Assembly (NCBI RefSeq): GCF_003470665.1
Contig: NZ_QRJZ01000018.1
Location: 1 to 48,224, forward strand
From: Collinsella sp. AM17-1
GTDB taxonomy: Bacteria; Actinomycetota; Coriobacteriia; Coriobacteriales; Coriobacteriaceae
DNA length: 48,224 nucleotides
Direction of reading: 5' to 3'
How positions within the stretch are numbered: the first letter of the stretch is position 1; the number at the start of each line of letters is the position of its first letter. Positions 1-7,479 of this stretch are shown here, piece by piece. The position numbers and the translations under genes are program-made. The notes under the pieces were generated by a model. That model saw nothing but the letters and a program-made list of their open reading frames with translations, was not told where the DNA came from and ran no database searches.

Positions 1-165
1 CGCACATGTACGGATGAATGTGGGAGGTGTTCGGATAAAGTTGATAATCAAGGAGCCTAATTAGCTACTTGCTTGGGGTTGTAACAGGGTGCTATAGTAT
101 TAGAGTTTTGTCTATCTTAGGGGTATTATCCCCTTTTTGAATTGCACCCTCTGGAGGCCCTGTTC
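1..165 (+). promoter_or_regulatory. Upstream region and probable promoter of veg-ispE
   Basis: No complete gene lies here. Two frames stay open from base 1 to stops near 58-64, so the tail of an upstream gene may be included, but it cannot be identified. A plausible vegetative promoter is TTGCTT (69-74), an 18-bp spacer and TATAGT (93-98). A GGAGG at 153-157 precedes the ATG at 166. Confidence 0.4.
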
Positions 166-462
166 ATGGAAGAGATGGAAGTCAATTACGTCGACGACAT
201 CCACGAGAAGCTGACCGATATGGTGGGCGATCGCGTCAAGGTGAAGGCCAACATGGGCCGTACCCGCGTTGTCGAGCGCATGGGTACCATCAAGAGCGTC
301 CACCCGGCTGTCTTTATCGTCGAGGTTGACGAGCGCCGCGGCCGCAAGTCGCGTCAGTCCTACCAGTACATCGATGTCCTCACCGGTCAGGTCGAGCTGT
401 TCGACCCCGAGAGCGGCGAGCATATCTTTACCCCGCTCGGCAATCAGCTCGAGGAGCACTAG
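166..462 (+). CDS. veg: Veg family protein
   Basis: This 98-residue protein matches the Veg family (DUF1021), small cytoplasmic proteins found upstream of ispE in many Gram-positive bacteria. In Bacillus, Veg has been linked to biofilm gene expression; its biochemical role is not settled. The family signature is visible: an N-terminal helix (VDDIHEKL), a G-D-R-V-K beta strand, the RTRVVER strand and a C-terminal SYQYIDVLTGQVEL strand. The ATG at 166 is chosen because GGAGG (153-157) lies at normal spacing; an upstream TTG at 142 has no such site. The stop lies two bases before ispE, so the two genes are probably co-transcribed and coupled. Confidence 0.85.
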   Translation: MEEMEVNYVDDIHEKLTDMVGDRVKVKANMGRTRVVERMGTIKSVHPAVFIVEVDERRGRKSRQSYQYIDVLTGQVELFDPESGEHIFTPLGNQLEEH

Positions 463-464
463 CG

Positions 465-1361
465 GTGACCGATCGGTCCCTGACTCTTTCCGCGCCGGCA
501 AAGATTAACCTCTACTTGGGGGTTCATACCGAGCGCGATGACCGCGGCTACCACAGGGTCGATTCCCTGATGGCAGCTGTCGGTCTTTCCGATACCGTGA
601 CGGTTACGCCGGCGCAGGCGTTGACCGTCCAGACGGTTCCGTCATCAGATTTTCCCATGCAAAAGAATACGGCGTATCGGGCTGCGGTTGCTATGGCCGA
701 GCATTATGGTCGCGAGGCAAACATCTGCGTGACGATTGAGAAGCGCATTCCATTGTGCGCCGGCTTGGGCGGTCCCTCGACGGATGCGGCCGCGGTCATT
801 GTCGCCTTGGCGGAGCTCTGGGGAATTGATCGCTCCGACCCCGCGCTCGACGACATTGCGCGGGGCATTGGTGCTGACGTCCCGTTCTTTTTGCACGCGA
901 GCCCTGCGTTCTACGTAGGTGGGGGAGACGTGCTGGCAACCGAGTACCCCGCACTTCCCGCGACACCCGTCGTGCTGGTTAAGCCGCGCGAGGCAAGCGT
1001 TTCGACAATTGAAGCCTATCGACGTTTTGACGAGGCTCCGGTGCCTGCAGACAAGCCCGGCGCGATAGCTTCTGCCTTGCATGCTGGTGATGCCGAGACG
1101 GCATATGCGCTCATCCATAACAACCTAGGTGTCATTTCCGCGCAGATGGAGCCGCAGATTCAAATGGTTCTCGATTGGCTGCGTAAACAGGACGGCACCG
1201 TTGCTGTAGATGTGTGCGGATCGGGTGCCTGCTCATTTGCCATTTGCGACACCGTCGCCACGGCTGAAGGGCTTGCCGACGCTGCCCTGCAAAACGGCTG
1301 GTGGTCCTGCGCGACGGAGCTCATTCCCAACACGGTTCGCATCGAAGTGCCAAAGAAGTAA
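465..1361 (+). CDS. ispE: 4-diphosphocytidyl-2-C-methyl-D-erythritol kinase
   Basis: IspE phosphorylates CDP-methylerythritol with ATP in the cytoplasmic MEP route to isoprenoid precursors. The 298 residues are normal length for this GHMP kinase. The N-terminus has the APAKINLYL motif, and the glycine-rich ATP loop reads LGGPSTDAAA at about residue 103, close to the usual GLGGGSSDAAA; a late G-S-G-A segment completes the GHMP fold. The start is GTG at 465, two bases after the veg stop. The next two enzymes of this pathway, ispD and ispF, lie about 16 kb downstream, so three MEP genes share this window although not one operon. Confidence 0.95.
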   Translation: MTDRSLTLSAPAKINLYLGVHTERDDRGYHRVDSLMAAVGLSDTVTVTPAQALTVQTVPSSDFPMQKNTAYRAAVAMAEHYGREANICVTIEKRIPLCAGLGGPSTDAAAVIVALAELWGIDRSDPALDDIARGIGADVPFFLHASPAFYVGGGDVLATEYPALPATPVVLVKPREASVSTIEAYRRFDEAPVPADKPGAIASALHAGDAETAYALIHNNLGVISAQMEPQIQMVLDWLRKQDGTVAVDVCGSGACSFAICDTVATAEGLADAALQNGWWSCATELIPNTVRIEVPKK

Positions 1362-1410
1362 AAATTTCTCTAGCACACGACGGAAATCTTTGTTACTATA
1401 GTCGAGCTAA

Positions 1411-1487
1411 CGGGTTGTGGCTCAGTTTGGTAGAGCACTGCGTTCGGGACGCAGGGGTCGCTGGTTCAAATCCAGTCAACCCGACCA
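1411..1487 (+). tRNA. tRNA-Pro (anticodon CGG)
   Basis: A complete cloverleaf is visible. The acceptor arms CGGGTTG and CAACCCG pair, the anticodon loop TTCGGGA gives CGG (reads CCG), the T arm contains GGTTCAAATCC, and CCA is encoded at 1485-1487. Confidence 0.96.
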
Positions 1488-1497
1488 GAGCATGAGG

Positions 1498-1526
1498 AGG
1501 GACCGCTTCTTGCGGTCCCTTTTTTT
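1498..1526 (+). terminator. Rho-independent terminator after tRNA-Pro
   Basis: The stem GGGACCGC/GCGGTCCC (1499-1506 and 1512-1519) is followed by a run of seven T. Confidence 0.9.
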
Positions 1527-1599
1527 AGCTATTGTTGTGATACCGCGATACCCGCGGTATACTCATTCGAGCTTGTCTCGCTGTATTGTGGAGGTCTAC

Positions 1600-1875
1600 A
1601 TGTTTGGACTGAGGGCTCCTGAGCTCATCATTATTCTCGTCGTTGTCCTGATTATCTTCGGGCCCAAGAACTTGCCGAAGCTCGGCAAGTCCCTCGGCTC
1701 TACCGTCAAGAATATCCGCGAGGGTATGGAAGGCGACGATAAGGCCGAGACCAAGCAGGCCGAGGAGGTCGTGGTCGAGCAGTCCGAGGAGGACAAGGAG
1801 ATCGCTGAGCTCGAGGCCAAGCTCGCTGCTGCCAAGAAGAAGCAGGCAGAGGACAGCGACGCGGACGCAGAGTAG
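1600..1875 (+). CDS. tatA: Sec-independent protein translocase subunit TatA
   Basis: TatA forms the pore-like part of the twin-arginine export machine, which moves folded proteins across the membrane. The 91-residue product has a short N-terminus, one hydrophobic helix (about residues 7-22, LIIILVVVLIIF), the hinge FGPKNLPKLGKSLG and a charged amphipathic tail rich in Glu and Lys. The ATG at 1600 has GGAGG at 1590-1594; in-frame codons upstream overlap tRNA-Pro and its terminator and are not coding. No tatC is in this window. At least one local protein, the solute-binding lipoprotein at 40220-41200, carries a twin-arginine signal and is a likely substrate. Confidence 0.92.
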   Translation: MFGLRAPELIIILVVVLIIFGPKNLPKLGKSLGSTVKNIREGMEGDDKAETKQAEEVVVEQSEEDKEIAELEAKLAAAKKKQAEDSDADAE

Positions 1876-1900
1876 TCCCATCCCTTTGGGGTGAGCACCT

Positions 1901-1933
1901 GACCGGCTTGCCCGCAGGCTAGCCGGTCTTTTT
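1901..1933 (+). terminator. Terminator after tatA
   Basis: GACCGGCT and AGCCGGTC (1901-1908 and 1921-1928) form a stem followed by five T. Confidence 0.85.
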
Positions 1934-1981
1934 CGTTTTGTTGACAGTTGATTGTTTGATCAGAGTTGGGGAGATATCCGT

Positions 1982-2452
1982 ATGGACGCAAGCCAGATCG
2001 TACTGACCGCTGAGGGCCGCCAGAAGCTCGTCGAGGAGCTCGCTTGGCGTGAGGGCGATTACGCCAAGGAGATCGTCGAGGACATCAAGGAAGCCCGCGC
2101 GTTCGGCGACCTTTCGGAGAACTCCGAGTACGATGCCGCTAAGGACAAGCAGGCCCAGAACGCCGCTCGTATTGCCGAGATCCAGGCCATCCTCGCCAAC
2201 GCTCAGGTTGCTGCCACCACGGGCGATCTGACCGTCTCCATCGGTTCCACCGTTTCTCTGATTGATCCCAACGGTGAGGTCATGGAAGTCACGCTCGTCG
2301 GTACCACCGAGACCAACTCGCTCGAGCACAAGATTTCCAACGAGTCTCCGGTCGGCCACGCCATCATCGGTCACGGCGAGGGCGACTCCGTCGAGGTCGT
2401 TACGCCTTCCGGCAAGACTCGCGTCTACACCATCGCCAAGATTGCACGCTAG
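1982..2452 (+). CDS. greA: Transcription elongation factor GreA
   Basis: GreA rescues backtracked RNA polymerase by stimulating transcript cleavage in the secondary channel. The 156-residue protein has the N-terminal coiled coil with the acidic tip motif FGDLSENSEYDAA (about residues 41-53), and the C-terminal FKBP-like domain ending in SPVGHAIIGHGEGDSVEV. The start is ATG 1982, preceded by GGGGAG about nine bases upstream; the TTG at 1952 would add ten residues outside the family alignment. A hairpin with a short T run lies between greA and lysS, so read-through from greA to lysS is likely partial. Confidence 0.95.
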   Translation: MDASQIVLTAEGRQKLVEELAWREGDYAKEIVEDIKEARAFGDLSENSEYDAAKDKQAQNAARIAEIQAILANAQVAATTGDLTVSIGSTVSLIDPNGEVMEVTLVGTTETNSLEHKISNESPVGHAIIGHGEGDSVEVVTPSGKTRVYTIAKIAR

Positions 2453-2480
2453 ACCACGGTCCCGCGTAAAGGTATGTTTT

Positions 2481-2513
2481 CGCTCCCTGGGACCGAATCC
2501 TGGGGAGCGTTTT
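2481..2513 (+). terminator. Hairpin between greA and lysS
   Basis: CGCTCCC (2481-2487) pairs with GGGAGCG (2503-2509), followed by TTTT. It may be a weak terminator or an attenuator ahead of lysS. Confidence 0.65.
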
Positions 2514-2531
2514 AGTTTGAGGAGCTAACTT

Positions 2532-4496
2532 ATGGCAGAGAACCAGAACGCCGCAGATCAGGCATCGACGCTCAACGACGAGCGCGCCACCCGCCTGGCC
2601 AAGCGCGCCGCCCTGTTCGAGGCGGGCCAGAACCCCTATCCCGAGCACTCTGAGCTTGAGGACTACGTTGCCGATATCGAGGCTAAGTATGCCGAGCTTG
2701 CCGATGGCGAGGACACCGAGGACGTCGTGAAGATCGCCGGCCGTGTGGTCGCCAAGCGCGGTCAGGGCAAGATCATGTTCATCGTCGTACGCGATGCGAC
2801 TGCCGAGATTCAGCTGTTCTGCCGCATCAACGACATGGACGAGGCTGCCTGGAATACGCTCAAGGCTCTCGACCTGGGCGACATCCTGGGCGTGACCGGC
2901 GTGGTTGTGCGCACCCAGCGCGGCCAGCTTTCCGTTGCCCCTAAGAGCGCGACCCTGCTTTCCAAGGCCGTTCGTCCGCTGCCCGAGAAGTTCCACGGTC
3001 TTTCCGACAAGGAGACCCGCTATCGCCAGCGCTATGTCGACCTGATCGCCAACGACGACGTTCGCGAGACCTTCCGTAAGCGTTCGCAGATTCTCTCCAC
3101 CTTCCGTCGCTTTATGGAGTCCGACGGCTACATGGAGGTCGAGACCCCCATCCTGCAGACCATCCAGGGCGGCGCTACTGCCAAGCCGTTCATCACGCAC
3201 TTCAACGCGCTCGATCAGGAGTGCTACCTGCGCATTGCTACCGAGCTGCACCTCAAGCGCTGCATCGTCGGCGGTTTTGAGCGCGTGTTCGAGATCGGCC
3301 GTATCTTCCGTAACGAGGGCATGGACCTTACCCACAACCCCGAGTTCACCACGATGGAGGCCTACCGTGCCTTCTCCGACCTCGAGGGCATGAAGGCGCT
3401 CGCCCAGGGCGTTATCAAGGCTGCGAACAAGGCCATCGGCAACCCCGAGGTCATCGAGTACCAGGGCCAGACCATCGACCTTTCTGGTGAGTGGGTCAGC
3501 CGTCCCATGACCGACATCGTCTCCGACGTGCTCGGCAAGCAGGTCACCATCGACACGCCGGTCGAGGAGCTTGCTGCCGCCGCGCGCGAGAAGGGCCTGG
3601 AGATTAAGCCCGAGTGGACCGCCGGCAAGATTATCGCCGAGATTTACGATGAGCTGGGCGAGGACACCATCGTCAACCCGACCTTCGTGTGCGATTACCC
3701 CATCGAGGTCAGCCCGCTCGCCAAGCGTTTTGAGGACGACCCGCGCCTGACGCACCGCTTTGAGCTGGTTATCGCCGGCCACGAGTACGCCAACGCGTTC
3801 TCCGAGCTCAACGACCCGGTCGACCAGGCCGAGCGCTTTGCCGCTCAGATGGCCGAGAAGGCTGGCGGCGACGACGAGGCCATGGAGTACGACGAGGATT
3901 ACGTGCGCGCCCTCGAGTACGGTATGCCTCCCGCGGGCGGCATCGGCATCGGTATCGACCGCGTGGTCATGCTGCTCACCAACCAGGCTTCCATCCGCGA
4001 CGTGCTACTGTTCCCGCACATGAAGCCCGAGAAGGGTTTCCAGTCCGGTGCCGCTGCTGCCAAGGCTGCCGAGGCCGGCAACGCCGCGAGCCCCTTCGTC
4101 AAGCCGCTCAAGCCCACGGTCGATTATTCCAAGATTGCCGTCGAGCCGCTGTTTGAGGAGTTCGTCGACTTTGATACCTTCTCCAAGAGCGATTTCCGCG
4201 CCGTGAAGGTCAAGGCATGCGAGGCCGTCAAGAAGTCCAAGAAGCTGCTGAACTTTACGCTCGACGACGGCACCGGCACCGATCGTACCATCCTCTCCGG
4301 CATCCATGCCTACTATGAGCCCGAGGACCTGGTCGGCAAGACCCTGCTCGCCATCACCAATCTGCCTCCGCGTAAGATGATGGGCATCCCCAGCTGTGGC
4401 ATGCTCATCAGTGCCATCCACGAGGAGGAGGGCGAGGAGCGCCTCAACCTGATTCAGCTCGACTCCTCCATCCCCGCCGGCGCAAAGATGTACTAA
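2532..4496 (+). CDS. lysS: Lysyl-tRNA synthetase (class II) with C-terminal tRNA-binding domain
   Basis: The enzyme charges tRNA-Lys with lysine. At 654 residues it is about 150 longer than a standard bacterial LysRS. Residues to about 500 are the canonical enzyme: OB-fold anticodon domain (GRVVAKRGQGKIMF), motif 2 (FRNEGMDLTHNPEFT) and motif 3 (GGIGIGIDRVVML). From about residue 530 there is an extra domain of the EMAPII/CsaA/MetRS C-terminal type, shown by LLNFTLDDG, ILSGI and NLPPRKMMGIPSCGM. That domain binds RNA non-specifically in other synthetases, so here it probably raises tRNA affinity; this is inference. The start has GAGGAG at good spacing. A structured repeat element begins four bases after the stop. 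Confidence 0.95.
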   Translation: MAENQNAADQASTLNDERATRLAKRAALFEAGQNPYPEHSELEDYVADIEAKYAELADGEDTEDVVKIAGRVVAKRGQGKIMFIVVRDATAEIQLFCRINDMDEAAWNTLKALDLGDILGVTGVVVRTQRGQLSVAPKSATLLSKAVRPLPEKFHGLSDKETRYRQRYVDLIANDDVRETFRKRSQILSTFRRFMESDGYMEVETPILQTIQGGATAKPFITHFNALDQECYLRIATELHLKRCIVGGFERVFEIGRIFRNEGMDLTHNPEFTTMEAYRAFSDLEGMKALAQGVIKAANKAIGNPEVIEYQGQTIDLSGEWVSRPMTDIVSDVLGKQVTIDTPVEELAAAAREKGLEIKPEWTAGKIIAEIYDELGEDTIVNPTFVCDYPIEVSPLAKRFEDDPRLTHRFELVIAGHEYANAFSELNDPVDQAERFAAQMAEKAGGDDEAMEYDEDYVRALEYGMPPAGGIGIGIDRVVMLLTNQASIRDVLLFPHMKPEKGFQSGAAAAKAAEAGNAASPFVKPLKPTVDYSKIAVEPLFEEFVDFDTFSKSDFRAVKVKACEAVKKSKKLLNFTLDDGTGTDRTILSGIHAYYEPEDLVGKTLLAITNLPPRKMMGIPSCGMLISAIHEEEGEERLNLIQLDSSIPAGAKMY

Positions 4497-4499
4497 CTA

Positions 4500-4708
4500 G
4501 TTACGCGGTTCTACGAACCGCGTAACGGCTCGACGCTGCGCGGGCCGCATTTGGACAATCTGACGTTCAACTTCAAGGGCGCGACCAGAAGGTCAGCGCC
4601 CTTTCGTTTCACGTCACCTTGTCTCAAATGCGACCCGCTCGCTGACGTTGCCAATACATCGGCGTTGCCTTGGCCGTCAATAGTCATTGGGGACGTTCTT
4701 AAACGACT
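4500..4708 (+). repeat. Structured repeat element, copy 1 (after lysS)
   Basis: This gap (4497-4816) is filled by a multi-stem element. Hairpin A has perfect 11-bp arms (4500-4510, 4516-4526). An outer stem pairs 4540-4553 with 4625-4638 with one C/A mismatch. Stem B is GACAA-TC-TGACGT (4554-4566) against ACGTCA-CC-TTGTC (4611-4623). Central hairpin C is AAGGGCGC-GACC, loop AGAA, GGTC, bulged A, GCGCCCTT (4575-4603). A 3' hairpin GCCAA/TTGGC (4650-4674) and a GGGGAC-core palindrome (about 4682-4708) follow. Copy 3 at 45702-45919 has the same plan with different stem sequences. It could be a structured RNA in the 3' UTR or a non-autonomous mobile palindrome. Confidence 0.8.
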
Positions 4709-4816
4709 ACCCAACGGCTATTGAGCACATGGCTCGCATGGCAGCCGTCTCTTTTATGTTTCCTTTAGCCGTCGCTGCCTAGGATGGGGGTTAGTCGGTA
4801 GGAAGGGAGCGTCTAT

Positions 4817-6385
4817 ATGGACGACGCGAGCGAGCGTGCAATCGAAGAGGACATGCTCGATCAGTTCAATTACTTTGACGATGAGGATGAGGAGCTAATC
4901 GATCGTCGCGAGCCGGCATCGCTTGACTCATTTGATCTGGTCGATGAAGAGACTGATGAGGTTGAGGATGAATCAACGGAGCCCCCACAGTCTTCGCGCC
5001 TTGACTCGCTGCTTTCGAGAGCCCCCATGCACCACGGTGTTCGTGCCGGCGCACTCCATATGAAAACAGACTGGCACCAGATCGTGACGGCAGGCGATGA
5101 GCTTGCCGTCGATGCGCCGCTCACCGATAAGTCATCCATCATCTGCCGCACCGGTATGCTTATGCTCGCGAGCGGAACGGGTGCCTGGCGTGTACGCGAT
5201 ACCATGAATCGCGTTGCCGCCGTACTCGGTGTCACCGTCCACGTTGACTTAAGTCTTCTGTCGTTTGAGTGCAGCTGCATCGAAGATGGCCACTGCTTTA
5301 ACGAGGTTGTCAGCCTGCCCACAACGGGAGTCAATACTCATCGCATTTGGATGATGGAGAGCTTCCTAAAGGAAATCGAGACGTATGGGCGCCGGTTTAC
5401 CGTGCACGAATACCACGAGATGCTCAAGACCGTTGAGAGTTCAAAACCCGATTACTCTCCCTGGCAACAGGGCCTTGCGGCAGCTTGTGCTTGCGGCGCC
5501 TTCGTCTTTTTGCTCGGCGGCGGCCCTATCGAGATGGCCTGCGCATTCGTAGGCGCTGGTGTTGGCAACTTTGCTCGCTCTCATATTCTCAAGCAGGGTC
5601 TTGGCCAGTTTAGCGCGCTGACGATTGGCGTTGCGCTCGCTTGCGTTTCGTATCTGCTGGCATTGCTCGGCCTTGGCCAGGTCGTACCGGGGGCAATGTC
5701 GCACCAAGAAGGCTATATCGGCGCCATGCTCTTTGTGATTCCCGGCTTTCCCCTCATTACGGCAGGCCTCGACATCGCTAAGCTCGATATGCGAAGCGGC
5801 ATTGAGCGTCTTTCGTATGCCGTGTCGATTATTGTGATGGCGACCCTTGTGGGCTGGATGGTTGCCGAGTGTGTGGGGCTGGCACCGGATGATTTTGCCC
5901 CGCTCGGCCTTTCGCCGCTTGCCCTTACGCTCCTGCGCGTGGTGATGAGCTTTGTTGGCGTATTCGGCTTCTCGGTGATGTTCAACAGCCCGGTAAAGAT
6001 GGCCGCGGCAGCTGGGCTGATCGGCGCCGTGTCCAATACCTTGCGCCTTACGCTCGTCGATGCGCCGATGCTGTTTCCCTTTCTGGGCCTGAGCGTAGGT
6101 ATGCCTCCCGAGGCGGCAGCGTTTATCGGCGCGCTGGTATCGGGGCTGCTCGCGAGCTTAGCCGAAATCAAGCTCACCTACCCACGTATCGCCCTCACGG
6201 TGCCATCGATTGTCATTATGGTGCCGGGCTTGTATCTGTATCGCTCGATGTATTACATGTGCACCTTCGACACGGTCAATATGCTCGGCTGGTTTGTGCG
6301 TGCAGTGCTCATTGTGGCGTTTCTGCCCGTTGGCCTGGGCGTGGCGAGAACCCTCACCGACTCTCGCTGGCGCCACACCAGCTAA
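4817..6385 (+). CDS. ThrE-family threonine/serine exporter
   Basis: This 522-residue integral membrane protein belongs to the ThrE family (DUF1212 plus ThrE_2 halves fused), known in actinobacteria for export of threonine and serine. Residues 1-90 are acidic and hydrophilic. About residues 95-210 form the cytoplasmic DUF1212 domain (ICRTGMLMLASGTGAWRVRDTM), followed by roughly ten membrane segments with IPGFPLITAGLDI and a conserved IVIMVPGLYLYRSMYY near the end. The ATG at 4817 has GGAAGGGAG upstream. The substrate is inferred from the family only. It is monocistronic: repeat palindromes flank it on both sides. Confidence 0.85.
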   Translation: MDDASERAIEEDMLDQFNYFDDEDEELIDRREPASLDSFDLVDEETDEVEDESTEPPQSSRLDSLLSRAPMHHGVRAGALHMKTDWHQIVTAGDELAVDAPLTDKSSIICRTGMLMLASGTGAWRVRDTMNRVAAVLGVTVHVDLSLLSFECSCIEDGHCFNEVVSLPTTGVNTHRIWMMESFLKEIETYGRRFTVHEYHEMLKTVESSKPDYSPWQQGLAAACACGAFVFLLGGGPIEMACAFVGAGVGNFARSHILKQGLGQFSALTIGVALACVSYLLALLGLGQVVPGAMSHQEGYIGAMLFVIPGFPLITAGLDIAKLDMRSGIERLSYAVSIIVMATLVGWMVAECVGLAPDDFAPLGLSPLALTLLRVVMSFVGVFGFSVMFNSPVKMAAAAGLIGAVSNTLRLTLVDAPMLFPFLGLSVGMPPEAAAFIGALVSGLLASLAEIKLTYPRIALTVPSIVIMVPGLYLYRSMYYMCTFDTVNMLGWFVRAVLIVAFLPVGLGVARTLTDSRWRHTS

Positions 6386-6419
6386 TTGGTGCAAGGGGGG
6401 ACAGGTTACTTTGCACCAA
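6386..6419 (+). repeat. GGGGAC-core palindrome, copy after thrE
   Basis: TTGGTGCAA (6386-6394) pairs with TTGCACCAA (6411-6419) around a loop containing GGGGGGACAGGTT. It belongs to the variable-arm hairpin family also seen at 30.7, 32.4, 34.4, 37.2 and 38.2 kb. It starts at the last bases of the exporter gene. Confidence 0.75.
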
Positions 6420-6422
6420 ATG

Positions 6423-6489
6423 AGTTGCGGTGAAATAGGGACTGAATTGCTGCTTAAAGGGTCAAAACAGTCCGTATTCCACCGCAACT
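6423..6489 (+). repeat. Long imperfect inverted repeat
   Basis: AGTTGCGGTG-AATA-GGGACTG (from 6423) pairs with CAGTCC-GTATTC-CACCGCAACT (6468-6489) around a 23-base loop. It sits directly beside the preceding palindrome and is probably a related, longer member. Bases 6490-6605 show nothing recognisable. Confidence 0.65.
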
Positions 6490-6605
6490 TATGGGGTCGG
6501 GGGATTATTGGTGCCCTGCATCTCCATAAACTCAACGCTTACGAAGCGCGGGGTTTTCGTGCTAGGCTGGTTCCACCACATAAGTAGTCGCAGACGCACG
6601 TATCA

Positions 6606-6655
6606 CGGGCGGGCGAGATGAAGTCCCAACAGCTCCATCTTGCCCGCCCGTTTTT
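6606..6655 (+). terminator. Strong terminator upstream of the DUF2798 gene
   Basis: CGGGCGGGCGAGATG (6606-6620) pairs with CATCTTGCCCGCCCG (6636-6650), followed by five T. It would end transcription from thrE or from an unrecognised transcript in 6490-6605. Confidence 0.85.
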
Positions 6656-6690
6656 GTTGCGTGGCGTAGCGGCGTAACACAGAAAGGACC

Positions 6691-7293
6691 ATGCCCTTTA
6701 TGCCTATCAACAAACGAGAGAGCCTGCTGTTCACCTTTATCATGTGCTTTTGCATGGTGCTCTGGATGAGCATCTACAACGTTGCCCTGCAGCATGGGGC
6801 CATCAACGGCGAGGTTGTTGCCGCCGCGTGGCTCGGCTTCCCCGTTGCCTACGTTTTTGCCATGTGCTGCGACTGGTTTGTCGCCAGCCCGCTCGCCAAG
6901 GGTTTCGCCTTTAAATTCCTGGTCACGCCGGGCAAGAGCTCGCCGATTGCCATGACGCTCGCCGTCAGCTCCTGCATGGTCGTTCCTATGGTCATCATCA
7001 TGTCGCTCTACGGTGCGTGCGAGGGCCTGTTCCACATGCCCGGCGGCCCGCTCGCCAACCTGCAGCTGCTGCCGATGATGTGGCTCGTTAACATTCCGCG
7101 CAACTTTATCATGGCCCTGCCCTGGAACCTGCTGGTGGCCGGTCCGGTTGCTCGCTTTGTCTTCCGCCGCGCCTTCCCCATGGGCACGGTCTTTGCCGAG
7201 CCGCACATGGAGCTCGTGCGCATGCCGGGCGCTCCCGTTGCCGATGCCGTCAATGACGTTGCCGAGAGCATGGACGCCGAGCCCGCCTGCTAG
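6691..7293 (+). CDS. DUF2798 family membrane protein
   Basis: This 200-residue membrane protein has two DUF2798 repeats; the function of the family is unknown. Four hydrophobic segments are visible: about 12-35, 48-68, 90-113 and 137-165. Each pair follows the family pattern of a helix ending before a charged residue and then a proline/tryptophan segment, for example FIMALPWNLLVAGP followed by ARFVFRRAFP. The start could be ATG 6691 or ATG 6700; AAAGGA lies two bases before the first and eleven before the second, so the choice is open. It is isolated between a terminator and the clpC leader. Confidence 0.75.
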   Translation: MPFMPINKRESLLFTFIMCFCMVLWMSIYNVALQHGAINGEVVAAAWLGFPVAYVFAMCCDWFVASPLAKGFAFKFLVTPGKSSPIAMTLAVSSCMVVPMVIIMSLYGACEGLFHMPGGPLANLQLLPMMWLVNIPRNFIMALPWNLLVAGPVARFVFRRAFPMGTVFAEPHMELVRMPGAPVADAVNDVAESMDAEPAC

Positions 7294-7417
7294 ACAGCAG
7301 CTCAAAACCAAACCGCCAAACGGACCCGAGCAATTCCTTTTTTGTAGACGTTGTCGCGCGGCTACGGGCAGGAAAGGTCCCAACGGTTAACATATACTCC
7401 ATATGGGTAAAGAGACC

Positions 7418-7446
7418 AAAGCGCTGCCGCGGGCGGCGCTTTGCGT
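7418..7446 (+). promoter_or_regulatory. GC-rich hairpin in the clpC leader
   Basis: AAAGCGC and GCGCTTT flank GCCGCGGGC, giving a strong hairpin about 35 bases before the clpC start. A possible -10 element (TATACT at about 7393) lies upstream. The hairpin may act as an attenuator; no CtsR- or HrcA-type operator was recognised. Confidence 0.35.
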
Positions 7447-7479
7447 TTGAAAAAACTAGCTCGTCTAAGAGGAACTAGC

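Noticed and set aside
4682..4708. Terminator of lysS
   Set aside because: The palindrome has no T run; it fits better as the tail of the structured element.
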